Assembly: GCA_016165875.1 (NCBI GenBank) | Contig: JABBOT010000032.1 | Coordinates: 1,489,613-1,553,612, forward strand | DNA: 64,000 bases | Source: Acanthopleura granulata | Lineage: Eukaryota > Mollusca > Polyplacophora > Chitonida > Chitonidae | Direction of reading: 5' to 3' | Part shown: positions 1-12,743 of the stretch, piece after piece | Layout of the letters: each line of letters opens with the position of its first letter | Numbering within the stretch: the first letter of the stretch is position 1 | Program-made: the position numbers and the translations under genes | The notes under the pieces: model-generated | Database searches by the model: none | What the model saw: only the letters and a program-made list of their open reading frames with translations | What the model was told of the DNA's origin: nothing

Positions 1-38
1 TCTTTGGCCACAATTCAGGAGGTCCACTAGGAATCCCG

Positions 39-157
39 GGATAGACGTGGGTTTTCCACGGGCTCGGCCTGATTTCCTCCCACCACAATACTGGCCAACG
101 TCTTATAAGTGAAATAATCTTGAGCAGGGCGTAAAACACCAATCAAATAAATAAAAA
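39..157 (+). repeat. SINE family 1, 3' part
   Basis: This is the 3' half of the tRNA-derived SINE seen several times in the window. It has a GTGGGTTTTCC block, a CCTCCCACCACAATA block, and the diagnostic end GGGCGTAAAACACCAATCAA followed by an AATAAATAAA tail. The tRNA-like head would lie left of the window or is lost. The sequence match to the copies at 10,768 and 41,370 is seen directly. The SINE classification is inferred from the full copy at 10,768-11,023. Confidence 0.75.
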
Positions 158-356
158 TTATCACCTCTATTTCCTTCATAAACAAAGCACATAAACCATC
201 TTAAAAACCTACCGTGATGCTAATAAAGTAATTAGGCTGTATTAGCATAAATGTAGTTTTATATTTTACAAGTTCTCGTGCGAAACCGGATAAGTCACGT
301 GAGCTTACCTCAGTTAGATATATCGAATTCGAACTGATCATGTAAACTGATCTCGC

Positions 357-455
<99 letters not shown>
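357..455. repeat. (ATT)n microsatellite
   Basis: About 33 perfect ATT/TTA triplets. Read on the - strand it gives a poly-asparagine ORF, which is an artefact of the repeat. Confidence 0.98.
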
Positions 456-479
456 GGAGGGGGGGCTGTCATCTGACAA

Positions 480-3400
480 AGGGAAGCAATCCAGTGCTAG
501 TCAGTTACTTAAACATGAATGATCTTACGCAGGTAGAAACACCATGCATTAGGCACAATTGGCAGGCTTTCGACTTCTGTAGCTCTCCTTCACCAAAAGG
601 TACATAAACCACTGCCCTTTGCCATTCTGCTGCGTTTCGTCCCGCTCCGATTTCGTTCACCGTTTGTCTTAAACGGTCCGTTTCGTTCCGTTCCGTTTTT
701 TAAACGCTTTCATTTTACGTTGTTCACACGGACAATGAAATACCGAAATCAGTTTTATTCTGTGGGAATGTAGATCTGTACTGTTCAACCATGCAAAGGT
801 CCTAAGTTAACGGTTAAACTAAAATACAGAAAAAACACACGATTTATACGATGTTTGATTTTCCAGTAACACGGTGGATCAAAGATGATGTTAAAATGGT
901 TTCTCTCGCAAGAAGGCACGGCCGCCTGCCCACGTGATGTCCACGCTTTCCTTGTGTTGCTGATTAGGTTCTCTTCAGGAAAATTGCTCTTACGATCCCG
1001 TCTTAATGAGCTGAAGTGTAACTTTAACCACTCGTTTTAAACTTACGAAAAACTGCAAAATTACAATTTGAATTTTAAACTATGATTTTTTCTGCGTGAA
1101 AAGACATTTATGTTTTACTAAGCGTTAGGAATATATAAATGAGGCACATCTAGATGTAATTTTCTAATCCAAAAAGGTGGCTTGATTACGTATGATGATG
1201 AACAGTTTTTTCAAGTTTAACTCCTCGGAATATGCTTTTGCAAACTCCAACGATGAGCGAAATGCATACTCTTTTAACGTGTTTACAGCTTAAAAAAACA
1301 CAAACCATTTAGAAATAAATTCTAGACAGTGGTTCAGCATAAACGTACTAAAACCTTGCCGAAACTTTGTTGGTATTTAAATAATTTATATTTAAATAAA
1401 AGCACTGTATATTTGGTGCATTTAAATATTTCCTTCCACGTGTGTAAAATATTGTCACTCCGCATACAACATAAAAGATATTTTTCTAGTAAATTGCGTG
1501 TTAAAATTGTGTACAGATATGAGCGAGATACACATATGACACATAATCACAGCAATAGAAACTAACTTAAGACTTGGAAGACTCTCTCTAGCTGGAGTCA
1601 CAGCACAAAACGATTCATCTCTACATTGTTACCTGATCTGTTTACCTCTGATATATGCATATACTCATGAATCTACCACCTGTATGTATAAAATGAATAT
1701 AATGAATGTAAAATGCGGACAATGCCCAGTATTATTACATGCAAGGTAATTAAATCCCATAGTGACAGGGGACTCTGTTAGTGATATGATTCTCATTTTG
1801 TCGAAACCTTTTAGAATGAAAAATAAAAAAATAAAAAATAAAAAAAATAATTTTCAGTGGGATAGGATTTAAAATATTGCAATATTGCAAGCATTTCCGT
1901 TAATTCTCCAACATCTCGAGAGGAAACAATGTCACGACAGAGATTCCCTTTGGAAATGATTTTCGACTGATTTATTGGCGAAATTTACGTTGAAAAGGCT
2001 TATTGACTCTGTCGATATCCAATATTTTGGATCTGAGCCTTCTTTGCCAATGTCTATATATTTTGCCACTGAAACAAGGTCAGCGGTGAAATTTTAATTG
2101 ATTTACCACGTGTGTGACGATGTTCGCCAGTGGTCTACAGCTGTGATCAGTGATCAGCCAGAAGGCAGGCATGCAAAACATGTACTGCGGACCTGTCTAA
2201 ATCTATGGTTTGGTGCTGCCCTCACCAACTACTTCAGAAATCAAAGTGTTTTATTATGAAACACATAAACGCTTGAGTTAATTTTAGTTTTAGCCCATAG
2301 TCGTGATTCTGAATGCAAGAATTTCACAGTACAAATGTAAATAAGGTACACCTCCTGGTTCACCAGCAAACCAGTTAAGGCATCAATTGATTTCACACGC
2401 TCCACGGATTTCCCCACGCCAGAATGTAGAAATTCGTTAGAATCAAGGTAAACTAAAGCTCGCATTTTATAAGTTCTGATACTGGTAACAAATAGTTCAG
2501 GATCAGCATTCTGTGAATCGCAGGCTATATAAGTTAAATTGTTTTACATTATTTTGGGTACTTCCAAGCTAATGCAAAATATTTATTCATCACCGAGATT
2601 TTCAATCATACATATGCTTGGTAGGTATATGAAAAGTGAACTACGTATCCAATATATGGCCCACATAGGCTCACTTGTGTATTCTCATCAATGAAGATTG
2701 TCTATTTTTTCTCACTTTACGTGGGACAAGAAGAAATGCAGATAATTTATTTTGTGGCATTTTTTTTCAACACAGATTTGCTTTCTTTAGTCAGGTTCGG
2801 ATATACGCATGGCGGTTGAGATTATCCCTTTAGGTTTATTCGCTAAAGTCTCAGAGACATGAAACAATTGCGTCATACCTAATTAGGTGCCCGATGGCTA
2901 CTGATAGATAAGCGTAACAACAAATCACCAGCGCGATACTGTAATTCAACGAATACATTTCTAAATTGTGCCTTTCAAAAGTGGGCTACTGTTGATACGG
3001 AAAGAATTTATAGATTCTTATCATAGAATTTAAGTATCATTGTGTGATATTGATGCGGCGGTAAACGGTATATGTTAATCTTCTGTCTTTTGATAAATAA
3101 GTGATTTCGAGTTTCTTTTATACAAAAGTTGAACTTAAATCCCCCACAACTCAACCCCACTCCAAAATGAAATTAGGCTCAACTGTACATCCCACAGTGT
3201 TTCTCATATGTTAAAATTTATTAATATCGTTTTAGTTCTAAGTCATAAGTATTAACTTATGACAAGCAGTTTTGAAATGAAACTAGACTTACCACAGAAC
3301 TTTATTTATAACAGATTTATTGGCGTCCTTTGTAACGTTCTTTCCATTCATTTATGTGAACGTGGGTTTCCACTAAACCGAAAACGTTGCTGCATATGCT

Positions 3401-6400
3401 TACATAGCGCAGTGTAATGACTGAATGTTACGATACTATATACTAACCCTTTTGCATGTAACGTTTACCTCGTTTGCATTTGATAACTGCAGGATTTCGA
3501 ACACTTTATAGCCATACCAGTTTTTTTTTCAGCACAATGCAATAATCATTTAACATTTAAAAGCTGATCGTATTAAATAACTTTTCAAAAAGACATGCTG
3601 TAGGTGGCAGGTGTATTTCAGATGCTACATGTAACTTGTTCTTCAGATGTGACCTCGTGTTCAAATACAGCACCACGAAATTATAGTCCATAACAAATGG
3701 TGGCGTACACCAGTGTTTTATTTGAGCACGAAGAACGATTCAGTTATTATTTTCTGTATTCCATTGACGGAAGTGGGAGATGAGTCCGATATTCCAGATT
3801 TGCAGCTGTATAAAAATCAGAATGAAACCATTATCTGTTTAATGTTTAGGTTAACGTGGCTTCTAAGAGTATTCTGTTTTAACCAGTTCTTGGTTTATCC
3901 CATTGTGCTCAGGACCAAAGCAGGACAAAGTTTAAGACGTTAAACATGTTTCATCAGATGCTATTTCTTTAGCCATCGAATAGCATATTTGAACTGTGCC
4001 AGGGGGTGTGAAATGCTATGATGCCTTTAAATTCTTTAAGAAATTGGCCTTTCATGAAGTAATATTGTATGTCTTTATTTTTATTGATTTTGTATTGCTA
4101 ACGTGAAATAATTACACCAATACAAAACAGTGGCAAACTCCAGTTTTATTACACCTTCTTGTTGTCACATCTAAATCACTGGTGTAAACTTAGATTTACC
4201 TTTGACATTAATATATAAAGGAGTTCAAAGAGCTGGAGGTAACACAGCAGGATGTGTAGCTCATATTCTCATCCCAACAGCCAAAGCAAGTATAATAACA
4301 CAAAGTAACACGATGTCTGTTTGGATATAGGGTTTTGAGTATAATGCAATCGATGAGCTTATGAAACAGTCATACTCTATCACCAGGTGGCTTATCTGTT
4401 CACTTTCCTTTGCATATAGGCAAACATTCTGTTTGTAGTTCTGTCTTTTTCATACTTTCTAATCTTATCCGGAAGCACTGCCCACATATTTAAAGTGCTG
4501 CTTTAAGGGAAAACCAGGTTGAAGGCACAAAACATCTACCTCATAAAGCTTAGCGCCAAGCCATGGACAAACTTCGATCGTCGTTTCTAAGGTGTTAGTT
4601 ATGATCCGACCTTGTCGAGAACTCGTCTAATGGGTCTTAGGGTAATGACGCTCTAATCTCCCTGTCATCGAAATACAACCACGTTCATTTAAGCGCCGTT
4701 TAGAAAGACGTGGAAACAATGAATCAATAATTTCTTTTCTGCAGCTAAAGTTGAAAAAGTTTTACCAGGGTAACTTCCAGCACCTCCAGCAGTAACATCT
4801 CAAAGATATGGTTGACATGCGAGGTTGATTTTTTATATGCTGCAGAGAAAAATCCAAGATGCATGTGTGGTTATATGGATCAGTACGGGTCGAAAGTTTG
4901 AGGATATATATTCTTGAGGATTGACAAAGTTGACAGTTGACAAATCTACAGCCTAAATAATAAGGAAAATCAATGCGCTCATGTAACCTATAGGAAACTA
5001 TCTATAATTGCGTCAAAAAAAGATCCTTTTGTGAATATTTACCATGGGAGATTTCCAACCCTTACTCCCCAGCCTCTCATTCACTCCCCATTCTTCTCTT
5101 TCAAGTACAATTTCCTCCAGAGCAAGTATTTATTGTCATTTTTCAACACGCAACATGAGTCAACAAACATCAAATTCACTGGTGAGAGTTGAACCAGCCT
5201 GGTGCAATTTGATTGAAGGTGGTGTCCTTCTACGAGAATGAAAACAGCTGTGAATTTTTGGAACACTTAGGAAGTAAGTACAAATACGGGTAGGAATAGA
5301 AGCTATTACATAACTTCACAATAGGGGATGTGAGGTGGAAAAAAATTAGTGTCTAATAACAATTGTTTCGTTTTAAGGAAATGCAGAATTTATTTTCGTT
5401 TCCTCATTTTTCTATTTACGCAATTGTGAAAACGTGATAATTTTTATACCACTTGTCAAATGGTTATTTTTGCGGCATCATATTGTGCAAACATGTTTTT
5501 CCCCACAAGGAAGTCTTTCGATAATTTTACATCTTGCTATGTTTAAATTTTTCACAAGGACTTGTTCTGCCCACTACTTTTGACGTTTTCAATTTTGAAG
5601 CTTGGTGAAATATTCTAATTTGGTCGAATTAGAAGCGCATCTAAATTACCAGTGGAATCATATTGAAATACAAAACAATTCGGGAGATATATACCATCCA
5701 TCCTCGCATCGTAGATAATAGCTTGTAGGTGTTTTTATATATGCCATTGGAGAAGATGAAATGTGCTGTCCTTTTTCTGCTCCTGTAATAAAAATATAAA
5801 CCTATGGAGGATAAGAGTGGTTTTAGACAGATCACAATCCGGTTTGTAAGCGACATATATAATATATAATGTATTATATGTTACATTTCCATGTGGATAT
5901 TTAAAAAACACATGTGTCAGCATTCTGAGTAGTTCAGTTAAAGACATACCATCCTTGCAGTTAAGAACGCACCCATCCAACGCTATTGTACATTTAAACG
6001 CTATAGTGAAGGTCACTGACGCGGTCCCGACATGGTCACAAACTGTGAAAGGAAATGGACGCGTATTACTGTGCACGGGTCACTCGGGGTAATAGACTCG
6101 TGTGATTTCCGGATGTTGGTAGTTAAAATGCGGTATCTACTCACGGCAGAGTCGGCTTCTGCTCCACTGAAACTTTGTGGTTTTGCAACTTACACTACTA
6201 TAATACTGGGCACGTGAATATAACCTTCCCAGCCTGATTTAAGTTGTAAAGAATATTGTGAAGTAACATCCTTAAGTGCATACTTAAGTGACTATGGAGG
6301 CGTTCTATACGAATTACAGGCTGTCACGCAATGCTGGAATACACTGCAGACGCGGCGTTCATCGCACACAGTGAAATGGTGTCTTGACCTATAATACGCT

Positions 6401-9400
6401 GTATGCTTGGAATTTAAATTGTGTTCAAATAAAATGTATAAATATATATAAAAAGCTCGCAGGAGAAAGCGATATATCTTTTCGTCGGATTATACATGTA
6501 TAAAATATGTTATGTTTTGACAATATTTCGTATTTTGTTTACATTGATTTCTAAATTACAGGAACAAATTTTTGGGGAAATGTTCTTCTCGCACACAAAA
6601 CCTATATTTGTCGGGGTGTAAAGTTGTTAGGAATGTAATGAGCCCATGGTTCAAATTCTTAAACAGATACATACATCGCTCTATTGGCTTTGCAAAGTAT
6701 ATGCCTTTACCTGCCAGAGAGAATATCTCCTCCGAAAGATTCGTTTTACCTTTGTTAAATGAGACTATATAAATATGCCTCATTATGTATGCACAAACCC
6801 TGAAAACCTTAAGAATGCTGTTAACAGCATGCAGTTTGTTATCAGATTTGTGCAATCGAATTTAATGAACAGAGCGTTAAAGAATTAAATAGCCAAACGA
6901 TTTTTATTCTGCAAGTAATGTTTATAATGGCCATTGGATTTTAACTGCGTATGGGTCCTTTATTAGCCTCACAATGGCTGTGACGAGAATGCACAAGCTG
7001 TTAACTGAAAGAATAAACCTTGCTTTACTTTACTCTGATCAAGAATAAATTTCATATGGTATTTGTTGTGCAGAATTTTCCAATAGAAAACACGGAGAAA
7101 AGCCTCTTAATTGACCCTGTCAGTGGCAGTTACTCCTCCTATGTTCGATATCAACGTAAAACTTCATTTTTCAACAGTAAATGAACAAAACCTGACGGTT
7201 TTATTGCTATTTATAGACTTTTGTTCGGAGGAGCAATATTAGGTCCAGGTAAATACATCTTATTTTCACATGTTAAGTCTGAGCTGCTACCTAACTTTTT
7301 TGAGGTATGGTGTTTACGACTGGTATTTGTTTTGTTGAAGTTTTTCGTCACCATCATTACCAATCCAACCCATAAAATCTACTTTGAATTTTGTCAGTTA
7401 ACATTTCCAATGTACATATGTGGTAGGTTGAATATTAATACGGCCAGTTAATTAATCACACCCCATTCTATGCCCTCGTTGTGTCATCTGCATAAATGTA
7501 CTGATAAGCACACTTATTCTTTTCAAAGAAGCTTAAAAAATGATCACCTGCCAGAAAACGCTACTAAGGGGAACAGAGAATTTGTAGAATCTAACGGTTT
7601 TGGACCTTGTTGATTTTAAAGTGTCGATTCATTTCATTTCGTTTCAGTTTATTCACTATAAATCATGAATAAATTACGTAAATATAAATGTGAACAACAT
7701 TGCGAGAATAAAACTTATAAGAGCCATAGGACATAAAATGTTAAATATTCACTTAAGAAAACTTGGTGATTATGTTAAAATGTGTTTATATCAAAATCTC
7801 GAAAGTAATCATGGATCATAATGCGATTAATAAAACTTTTATTGCATTTGTACAGAAAATAGGAGTTTTCCGGAGTTATTCAGGGATGCCGATTAAACCT
7901 GCAGCATATAATGACGTGTCCAGGAACAGCATCAGACTTAAACCAGCTTTGGCGTTCTTTATCTCAACACCGGAATGTATAGAACAATTATCAAGTGGAC
8001 CGAGAAGTCCAGATGGATTGATCTGTTATGGTATTGTTTTTGAGGTATGTGACGCTTAATTTAATTCAGCCGCTCCTGCAAAATCTGATCTATTATCTGG
8101 TAACTGAGCTCTCTGTAAGTCTGGTAAGTCTTTTGCACATATGTGTAGCTATATATTTATTATCCAGATACAAAAAAAAAATGCGCGTATGTATCCAGAG
8201 CATTTATGCATGCGTACAAATGCTTGTGTATTAATTTGCACGTTTGAAAGTTTCGTTTTTTGTCATAGGTTGGAGACTTCTGTCCCTATCTACAAATCGT
8301 TTGTAAATATGAAGGAATCTTTTACACATGTACAAAAGAATTTCACATAGGCCTACGTACAGTAATCGTCTGATTTACTCATGTACAAAAAATTCGACGA
8401 TAAAATTAGAATATTACACAGAATTAGAGATAAAGAATATAAATTGAAACGGTTTATCAGATTCGGTAGGATATTAATGTTATTACAGACTTTTATAAAT
8501 ATAAACGTATGTATCTGAATGACATAAAGGAGGAAAACTTTATCAAAACATCCGGTAGCAGCAAAACCCCAGCTTTTTGCCAGTATTACAAAAAAGGCTT
8601 ATACTAATTTTATTTATTTACTTAATATTGATAAAAACAAAATAAGCAGGAATTTTTTTTAATAATACGGTCGAAGTTTGCGACGTAGGAAGGCAGAGCG
8701 CCCGGTATATAGACCACAGAGAGTTGGCAATTCACAGGCGAACAGTTACACATGTGGCGCACAGATAGATGCACACCATGAGGTGTGGTCGTCAAATAAG
8801 GTTATCCTTCGGAGGAATAGATACGCGATTTTCGCTAAAACAGTTTTTTTCCACTGAGGCTGCGTATGACTGCAAGCAGGGATAGAGTTTTTCCAGGTAT
8901 TTCTTTCCTCTAGCTATCATGATGATCAAGCCTGTGCACCACGAAACTCTGCATGGCGTATAGATCATTTCAACCAGCCTGAGGATACCTAACAGTTTCA
9001 ATTGTTTCCTTTTGGTTATATTTTTACCGTGATATACCTAAAACGGAATTTTAACTTCAGATAATTCTCTGTTAGTCAGTGTAGTTAAGTGCAAATGGTT
9101 GGTTTTCCATTCTTCAACAAAAGGTTACAACACAGCCAGAAAAACAAGAGCGACTGTGTTATAGTTGGCAAATGCATGCTTTCACATTACCTGGTGCAAA
9201 TCTTATCAGTCAACCTCAATCGGGGTAATTATCCAAGCTGCCTAAACACTGCTGAAAATGTCCCTAGCACCACGATTTAAGCAGAACAAAGCCAAAAAAA
9301 AAAACGTCACTGGTTAAAAAATAGCTGTACATTATATAGAGCATTTATGTAGTCGATGTCAGTACGTTAATAAAACATGTTTATAATTGCGATCATGGCT

Positions 9401-10224
9401 CATAGCTGGTTCCTCATTGACTGCTCGATACCAGTATCTGAACAAGTATCAACACTTTGACAAGCTACAGATTAAAAAAAAGCATTACCACATTGGTATA
9501 TACAAATACGTGAATATTCCTCATATATGGCAGAGGTAAGTTTTTTCATCACCATGGTGTATATGCTTGACATGAAATAAGTCCAGGGCAAATGTAATAT
9601 AAGAGAAAAGGTTGCATTCCGCGCCAAGTGAAATATTATTACCCCTTATTTTTTATCAGTTTGGCTATTCTGTTCACAACTCCCATCATGATGATGGGTA
9701 CTCAACGTCACAAATCGGGTAAAATGTCGTAATGTTGGACTAGACATGTAGAATTCGCTACGCTCCAAAAACTACTGTGTGCGAGTGGTACGCATTATTG
9801 TGGCAAAAATGCACTTCCACATAATCTATGTGTCCCAGTAGTAAACAATTTGTGTAAGTTTTGTAAACTACATGTGTATGGGTGTTACAAAATTTGTGTA
9901 CTTCTGATACACATGCATTGTGGATGTGCAAATTTCTACAGAGTCATTTTTACAGAGCAGCACACTACTTTTGTTTCAGGAGAAAATAAAGATCTAAAAT
10001 TCACTCGCTCTCCCTTCGGCTTCTCCAAACACTAACGGTCATACATCTAAAGTAACCTAAGGCGTGACCACAAATAGATGCTTCAGGCTTTCCGCGGAAG
10101 AAAAGTCAACTCCGAGAAACTTTACAGTTTGGATAATCTTTGAATACCACACTTATAGCTTACCCTTTTGCTAAAGGTTTTACTTTTTTACAGCGTATTG
10201 CCAATATGACATTAATCCGTAATC
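480..10224. other. Left flank, no gene recognised
   Basis: About 9.7 kb of AT-rich DNA with frequent stops in all frames. No open frame here is longer than about 115 codons and none shows a recognisable protein motif. A CGTTCCG-rich simple stretch lies at about 640-716. I see no RNA gene, LTR or clear repeat besides this. Exons of a large-intron gene could be hidden, but I cannot support any. Confidence 0.6.
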
Positions 10225-10390
10225 GAGGTCTCAGTGGCTCAGTTGGTTAGCGAGGTAGCGCAGCGCAACGACCCGAAGGCTCCCACAAATCAGGTCGCTG
10301 TGAGTTCAAGCCCAGCTCATGCTGGCTTCCTCTCCGGCCGTGCGTGGGAAGGTCTGCCAGCAACCTGTTGATGGTCGTGGGTTTACATAC
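10225..10390 (+). repeat. SINE family 1, tRNA-like head and body
   Basis: It begins GGTCTCAGTGGCTCAGTTGG, in which TGGCTCAGTTGG fits the RNA polymerase III A box (TRGYNNARNNG). Downstream GAGTTCAAGCCC fits the B box (GGTTCRANNCC). The body (GCTTCCTCTCCGGCCGTGCG and CTGCCAGCAACCTG) matches the other family copies. The copy breaks off after the GTCGTGGGTTT block and lacks the CACCAATCAA tail. A functional tRNA gene is unlikely, because the acceptor stem and cloverleaf spacing do not close. Confidence 0.85.
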
Positions 10391-10767
10391 ACCCATACAC
10401 TCTCATGTAGCTTGAAAGCTATTGGAAATGACTGTTACATACTAATACATACCGTGTTTAATTTATTACACAGAAGCAACAGTTAGTTCAACACATGGCT
10501 GTGCATATGCTTAATTAAGCTCTGCAGTAAGCAGTAAATTAGACAACCCTTTGTACACCTTTATAGCCGTGTCAGACCCTAAAATTCTGCATAGACAGTG
10601 TAAGCCGTTTGGTAAATTACAATATACCTAGAATTTCCTAACGAATTCTTTGTCTCTTTCCTTCATTGGTGTTTTAGTCCGCACTCAACAATCCTAACGA
10701 TTTATGTTTCACTACTGACTATTTATTCATGTATATTTATTTTGATTTATTTTTTATTTTGATATGT

Positions 10768-11023
10768 TGATTTGATTGGTGTTTTACGCCGTACTCAAGA
10801 ATAGTTCACTTATATGACGGCGGTCAGCATTATGGTAGGAGGAAACCGGGCAGAACCAAGGGGAAACCCACGACCATCCGCAGGTTGCTGGCAGACCTTC
10901 CCACGTACAGCCGGAGAGGAGGCCAACATAAGCTGGTCTTGAACTCACAGCGACCGAATTGGTGGGAGGCTTCGGTCAGTGCGCTGCGTTAGCGCGCTAA
11001 CCGACTGAGCCACGGAGGCCCGC
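10768..11023 (-). repeat. SINE family 1, full-length copy
   Basis: This is the most complete copy in the window, in reverse orientation. It opens (on +) with TTGATTGGTGTTTTACGCCG, the complement of the 3' end. It ends with the complement of the tRNA-like head, GACTGAGCCACGGAGGCC. A and B box matches are present on the - strand. Length is about 255 bp. Use this copy as the local reference for the family. Similar elements are common in molluscs, which is recalled family knowledge and has not been checked here. Confidence 0.9.
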
Positions 11024-12218
11024 AATATGTATTTGTGTCGACAGCTGTCTAATTGTTTAGAAATATGGATTAATATATCAAGCATTATGATCAGACTTCT
11101 TAACAGCTACAAAATGTATTTGAAATATCCGTAAGGACTGGACTCGTAAGATTGACAGGAAAATACACTGAGTGTACTTAAATTGTGTATGTGTCTCCCT
11201 CAGTTTTGTTTCGTAAAATAGTTCTATAATTCCCAGAGAATTACCTCGAAAAGTATTTTTTATTTACTTACCAGAGTCAAATTTAAATACCTAGTAATTA
11301 TATCTAGTGCATTTACATGCTAATTTTTTGACCAAATAAAGAATAAGTGACAAATAATGGAATATAGAACCAGAAAACAAAAGTCAACAGATTAGAAGCC
11401 GGTCAGTTTTCTTGTGACGGTAAAAGAATTTCTAGCTATCCCACTAAAATTACAAGTTTTAACTTCGGGTATTGCGATATGGATGCAATAATGCTCAAAT
11501 TCTAATTTTTTTAGAGTCTTTTAAGAGAAATAAAATGCATGTTATGAGCCTACGCACTTCATACAGTCAGTTATATATGTAGGTACTGTGTATAGCCTCA
11601 GGGCATAACAGGCAGGTTTAGCGGGTAAGATATGGTGCAGTCCATGTTTACCTTTTACATTCCCCGAAAACTTGACTGCAGTAAGATCAGGCGTGGCAAC
11701 ACACATTTCTGCTTTAAATTTTATTTATCGGGCGTCAAACTTAAGCCCATCGTAAAGTAGCAAGGGACTTTATCCTAAGGTCCGCGTCTGTGGTGCCTTC
11801 ATAAGCTACAAGGTAAACCAGGGAATTTAGGCCAGAGGTCTACTCGGCGAAAGGCTGACAGTTTAATGTCAGTTTGATGACCGTGGCCCTGCTATACATT
11901 TCGTTCAGTTCCGTTTTTCTGAACGGTTTTCTAGTGTTTCGTTCGGGTACGTTTCGTTCCGGTCCGTTACCGTTTCAGTCGTTCCCTTTCGTTCAGGTTA
12001 AAAACAAAAACGAAAACGCACCTGAACAGAGAAATCGCATGTGCCCTCTAACGAAACTCGTACTGCAGTCGGCAACTGGTCACACATTTGTAATTTTATC
12101 CCAGTAAGGGTTTTATTCTAAGTGTTCATTTAAGTGTTTAAGTAACAACTTATTCTCTATGCTTACAGGCGATTGCTCTCCGTTATTTCTGTGATTAACC
12201 AGATCTTAGACGTGTGGT
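11024..12218. other. Gene-free spacer before the duplication
   Basis: No gene is recognised. About 11,895-12,030 is rich in CGTTC, TTCGTTCCG and complementary ACGAAAACG words, like the stretch at 640-716. It looks like degenerate simple-sequence DNA. The left breakpoint of the tandem duplication follows at about 12,219. Confidence 0.6.
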
Positions 12219-12722
12219 CGCGATTCGAGGTGAAAAGTATTGGAATACAAAGCGCCTTCTGTTGGTCAATTTCTACGCATGTTTGCATTTTAAACGTACC
12301 TCTGAGATATAACGGAAGGTTGTGAAAAATGTCCAGAGAAATTTTGTCTCAGAAATTTTTCTAAAAAATCCGTTTAATATACGTTTAAGGTAGGTAACCT
12401 ATGTGTAAATACCTCTGCTCGATTAGTCAGCTTATCGCCACATCCGGAAGTGTTCAAGGCCGATTGTATGCCTGGAGAGTGGTTACACAAGAGACTGAGG
12501 CGCTTAAAGCATAAGCCGTAATATAAGCCAGTGTCAGTGCTAAAATTCTCCTGACGTCACACGAAGACTTGTCCATTAACAGGTTTGGCTTAGCCATTCT
12601 ACACTGTTCCTGACCATATGAATATATACTCAGTCAGTGGGGTGGGTCAATGCCTACGCATGCAACTATGAGAAAGGTCAGTCAAAAGGCCCGTCGGTCA
12701 TAATTTAGACTAACAAAAGAAA

Positions 12723-12743
12723 AAAAGATGCCGGGCATCTTTT
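12723..12743. other. Short perfect palindrome
   Basis: Two 10-base arms (AAAAGATGCC and GGCATCTTTT) flank a single central G. It lies in a short stretch of unit A that has no counterpart in unit B. It could be a footprint of an insertion. No function is inferred. Confidence 0.6.

Noticed and set aside
201..479. 92-codon frame with a long asparagine run
   Set aside because: It is the (ATT)n microsatellite read on the - strand. No conserved sequence flanks it.
10225..10300. Possible tRNA gene with A and B boxes
   Set aside because: The sequence is the head of a SINE. The acceptor stem and cloverleaf do not close, and body sequence follows.
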